Shown here piece after piece: positions 60,797 through 64,000 of a stretch of DNA of 64,000 nucleotides (positions are counted from its first letter, which is position 1; each line of letters starts with the position of its first letter). The notes under the pieces were generated by a model. It was not told the origin of the DNA. It worked only from the letters and a program-made list of their open reading frames with translations, and ran no database searches. This DNA comes from Spisula solida. Taxonomy: Eukaryota > Mollusca > Bivalvia > Venerida > Mactridae. Position numbers and translations under genes: made by a program. The stretch spans positions 47,595,822 to 47,659,821 of the forward strand of contig OX365955.1 in assembly GCA_947247005.1 (NCBI GenBank), written 5' to 3'.

Positions 60797-61890
60797 TTTA
60801 GCTCTTCTGATTTTTGAAAAAAAGATGAGTTATTGTCATCACTTGGTCGTCGTCGGCGTCGTCGTCGGCGTCGGCGTTGCTTTGTTAAGTTTCGTGTTTG
60901 GTAAACTTTTTTCATAAACTATCAAAGCTATTGCTTTAAAACTTGCAACACTTGTTCACCATCAATACCTGAGCCTGTAAAGCAAGACCCATAACTCTGA
61001 TTTGCATTTTGTAAGAATTATTGCCCCTTTTTGGACTTAGAAAGAAAAATGCCTTGGTTAAGTTTTGCGTTTAGGTCCGCTTTTCTCCTAAACTATCAGA
61101 GTTATTGCTTTGAAACTTTCAACACTTGTTCACCATCAACACCTGACCATGTCAAGCAAGAACCAGAACTCCGATCTGTCTTTTGCATAAGTTATTGCCC
61201 CTTATTGGACTTAGAAAATTCCTTGGTTAAGTTTTGTGTTTAGGTCCACTTTTCTCATACACTACGTGGGCTATTGCTTTGAAACTTTCAACACTTGTTC
61301 ACCATCAACACCTGGCCATGTCAAGCAAGAACCATAACTCTGATCTGCCTTTTGCAAGAGTTATTTCCCCTTTTTTGACTCAGAAAATTCCTTGGTTAAG
61401 TTTTGTGTTTAGGTCCTTTTTTCTCATGCACTACGCTTATTGGACTTAGAAAATTCCTTGGTTATGTTTTGTGTTTAGGTCCTTTTTTCTCATACACTAC
61501 TTTCAACACTTGTTCACCATCAACACCCGACCATGTCAAGCAAGAAGCATAACTCTGATCAGCATTTTGCGAGAGTTATTTCCCCTTTTTGGACTCTGAA
61601 AATTCATTGGTCAAGTTTTGTGTTTAGGGTCACTTTCTCATACATTATGTAGGCTATAGCTTTGAAACTTTCAACACTTATTCACCATCAATACCTGGCC
61701 ATGTCAAGCATGACCCATAACTCTGATCAGCAATTTGCAAGAGTTATTGCCCCTTTTTTCACCATCAATACCTCACTTTTTTAACCAAGACTCTTAACAC
61801 GTCCCTACTTTATGCAAGGGTAATGGGCCTTTTTTACAGTGACAATGATCAGATAAGCGTCTGCACCGCAAGGCGATGCTCTTGTTAGAA
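60797..61890. repeat. About 180-bp tandem repeat element with GTCGTCGGCGTC motif
   Basis: Starts TAGCTCTTCTGATTTTTGAA, then GTCGTCGGCGTCGTCGTCGG. About five units share CTTTGAAACTTTCAACACTT, GTTCACCATCAACACCTG and TTGGTTAAGTTTTGTGTTTA. Ends near GGCGATGCTCTTGTTAG. Two 70-codon frames (61031-61243, 61234-61449) are by-products. Confidence 0.75.
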
Positions 61891-62039
61891 TTAGAAGCCC
61901 CAAAATCTACAAAGCAGAGGGTAATGCTGCTGTTATGAAGCATTTTGTTTTGAATACATAATGCTTGTACTATCCTATCATGGCACTGCGAATAGTGGAG
62001 CGCGCTGTTCGTGAACAGCTCTTGCTGGTTTTAACTAAT

Positions 62040-64000
62040 GGTTACGGATCAATATTATGATACATTTTCAGTCAAATTCAGACCAACCAATGGCAAAGGT
62101 GAATAGTTACGAACTGACCCACACGTAGAGTCAATTCTTCACTTGCTGATCCAAATATTGCAGGTAATGATCGCAACTGCTCATTAACATTATATTAGCA
62201 ATATATGTGAGTCATTAGAAATGTTTTTGATGTTTCTACATATGTAAGACGTTTATTTACCTAACTATTGATTATGGATCAATACTATGATATTTTGCAG
62301 TTAAATTGAGACTAACCATGGTGAATAGATGCGAACAAGACACACGGAATGTCGATTCTTCATTAGCTGATCCAAATATTGCAAGTATTAAACGCCACTG
62401 CACATTGACATCACATTTGCAATATGTTTGTGACATTAATTAATGTTGTTACGTATGTAAAACTTTTATGATTTCGGATCAATATTATGATATATTGTCA
62501 GTCAAATGGAGACCATAAAATTGCGATGGTGAATAAATGCAAACTGAGACACGCGAAAAGTACAATTCTTCATGTGCCGCTCCCTCATGTCTGGTAATAA
62601 TCGCACCTATAAAAACATTTCATCAGCAATATGTTCGCGACATTACAAACGCATTTCATGTTTCTACGTATGTAAAACGGTTATCTACCCAAGCAATGAT
62701 TACGGATCAATATTATAATATATTTGCAGTGAAATTGAGACCAACCAATTGCCATGGTGAATAGAAGCGATCGGAGAGACGGAAACTCAATTCATCACTG
62801 GCTGATCCAAACATAGCCGGTATGAATCACAACTGCACATTAACAACATCACATTAGCAATATATTTGACTTTATTTGATGTTTTATATATGTAAATCGT
62901 TTTTTTTGTTTGAACTAATGATTACGGATCAATATTATGATATATTTTCAGTCAAATTCAGACCAACCAATGGCAATGGTGAATAGTTGCGAACTGAACC
63001 ACACGTAGAGTCAATTCTTCACTTGCTGATCCAAATATTGCAGGTAATGATCGCAACTGCTCATTAACATTATATTAGCAATATATGTGCGTCATTAGAA
63101 ATGTTTTGATGTTTCTACATATGTAAGACGTTTATTTACCTAACTATTGATTATGGATCAATACTGATATTTTTCATTCAAATTGAGACTAACCATGGTG
63201 AATAGATGCGAACAAGACACACGGAATGTCGATTCTTCACTTGCTGATCCAAATATTGCAAGTATTAAACGCCACTGCACATTGACATCACATTAACAAT
63301 ATGTTTATGACATTAATTAATGTTGTTACGTATGTAAAACTTTTATGATTTCGGATCAATATTATGATATATTGTCAGTCAATTGGAGACCATAAAATTG
63401 CCATGGTGATTAAATGAAAACTGAGACACGCAAAAAGTACAATTTGTCATTAACCGCTCCCTCATGTCTGGTAATAATCGCATCTATAAAAACATTTCAT
63501 CAGCAATATGTTGGAGACATTACAAACGCATGTGATGTTTCTACGTATGTAAAACGTTCATCTACCCAAGCAATGATTACGGATCAATATTATAATATAT
63601 TTACAGTGAAATTGAGACCAACTAATTGCCATGGTGAATAGAAGCGATCGGAGACACGGAAAGTCAATTCATCACTTGCTGATCCAAACATAGCCGGTAT
63701 TAATCACAACTGCACATTAACAACATCACATTAGCAATATATTTGACTTTATTTGATGTTTTATGGATGTAAAACGTTTTTTTGGTTTGAAATAATGATT
63801 ACGGATCAATATTATGATATATTTTCAGTCAAATTCAGACCAACCAATGGCAATGGTGAATAGTTGCGAACTGACCCACATGTAGAGTCAATTCTTCACT
63901 TGCTAATCCAAATATTGCAGGTAATGATCGTAACTGCTCATTAACATTATATTAGCAATATATGTGAGTCATTAGAAATGTTTTTGATGTTTCGACATAT
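62040..64000. repeat. Satellite with four-monomer higher-order repeat (about 878 bp), runs off right edge
   Basis: Monomers begin at the GATTACGGATCAATATTATG motif at about 62040, 62270, 62470, 62698, 62920, 63149, 63347, 63575 and 63797. Lengths are about 230, 200, 228, 222 and then 229, 198, 228, 222. Monomer 1 matches monomer 5 and 9 better than its neighbours, and the same holds for 2/6, 3/7 and 4/8. Each has CTTGCTGATCCAAATATTGC or a variant and ATGTTTCTACGTATGTAAAA. Confidence 0.92.

Noticed and set aside
61031..61449. Two 70-codon plus frames
   Set aside because: They lie in a dispersed tandem repeat family and repeat one another's peptide.

Overview
This window looks like animal nuclear DNA, most probably from a mollusc and plausibly a bivalve. 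It is AT-rich, its genes are split by GT-AG introns, and it carries dense minisatellites, foldback MITEs, tRNA-derived SINE pieces and 150-220 bp satellites. The phylum call is inference. I joined exons by reading splice sites and matching reading phase; every junction given keeps the frame.

Four protein-coding genes are supported. (1) Positions 1-3510, plus strand: the 3' part of an SLC19-family folate/thiamine carrier, its 5' part lying off the left edge. (2) Positions 8456-4508, minus strand: a complete six-exon TENA/THI-4 (thiaminase II-like) gene with a signal peptide, 258 aa, tail to tail with the SLC19 gene. (3) Positions 23503-36399, plus strand: a complete twelve-exon SLC17-family transporter of the VGLUT type, 602 aa. 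(4) Positions 47997-39791, minus strand: a complete four-exon membrane-anchored short-chain dehydrogenase of the retinol/hydroxysteroid dehydrogenase group, 328 aa.

Intergenic layout: 8.5-23.4 kb is mobile-element debris. It holds foldback MITEs, a reverse transcriptase relic, TIR elements, two inverted copies of one TIR element forming a large palindrome at 15.75-18.54 kb, and two minisatellites. 36.4-39.8 kb is quiet apart from small repeats. 48-64 kb holds MITEs, a 39-bp minisatellite, a SINE, several dispersed bivalve-type repeats and, at the right end, a satellite with clear four-monomer higher-order structure.

The most striking feature is that three of the four genes have a tandem array grown out of an exon-intron boundary. 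In SLC17 a 90-bp unit carrying branch point, 3' splice site and exon start occurs 28 times. In the dehydrogenase a 20-bp unit carrying exon end and 5' splice site occurs 74 times. In SLC19 a 63-bp unit carrying exon end and 5' splice site occurs at least three times at the window edge. These genes must be spliced through many near-identical competing sites. A second point of interest is the neighbourhood of a putative thiamine/folate carrier and a secreted thiaminase-like enzyme. Tandem repeats make up roughly a quarter of the window.
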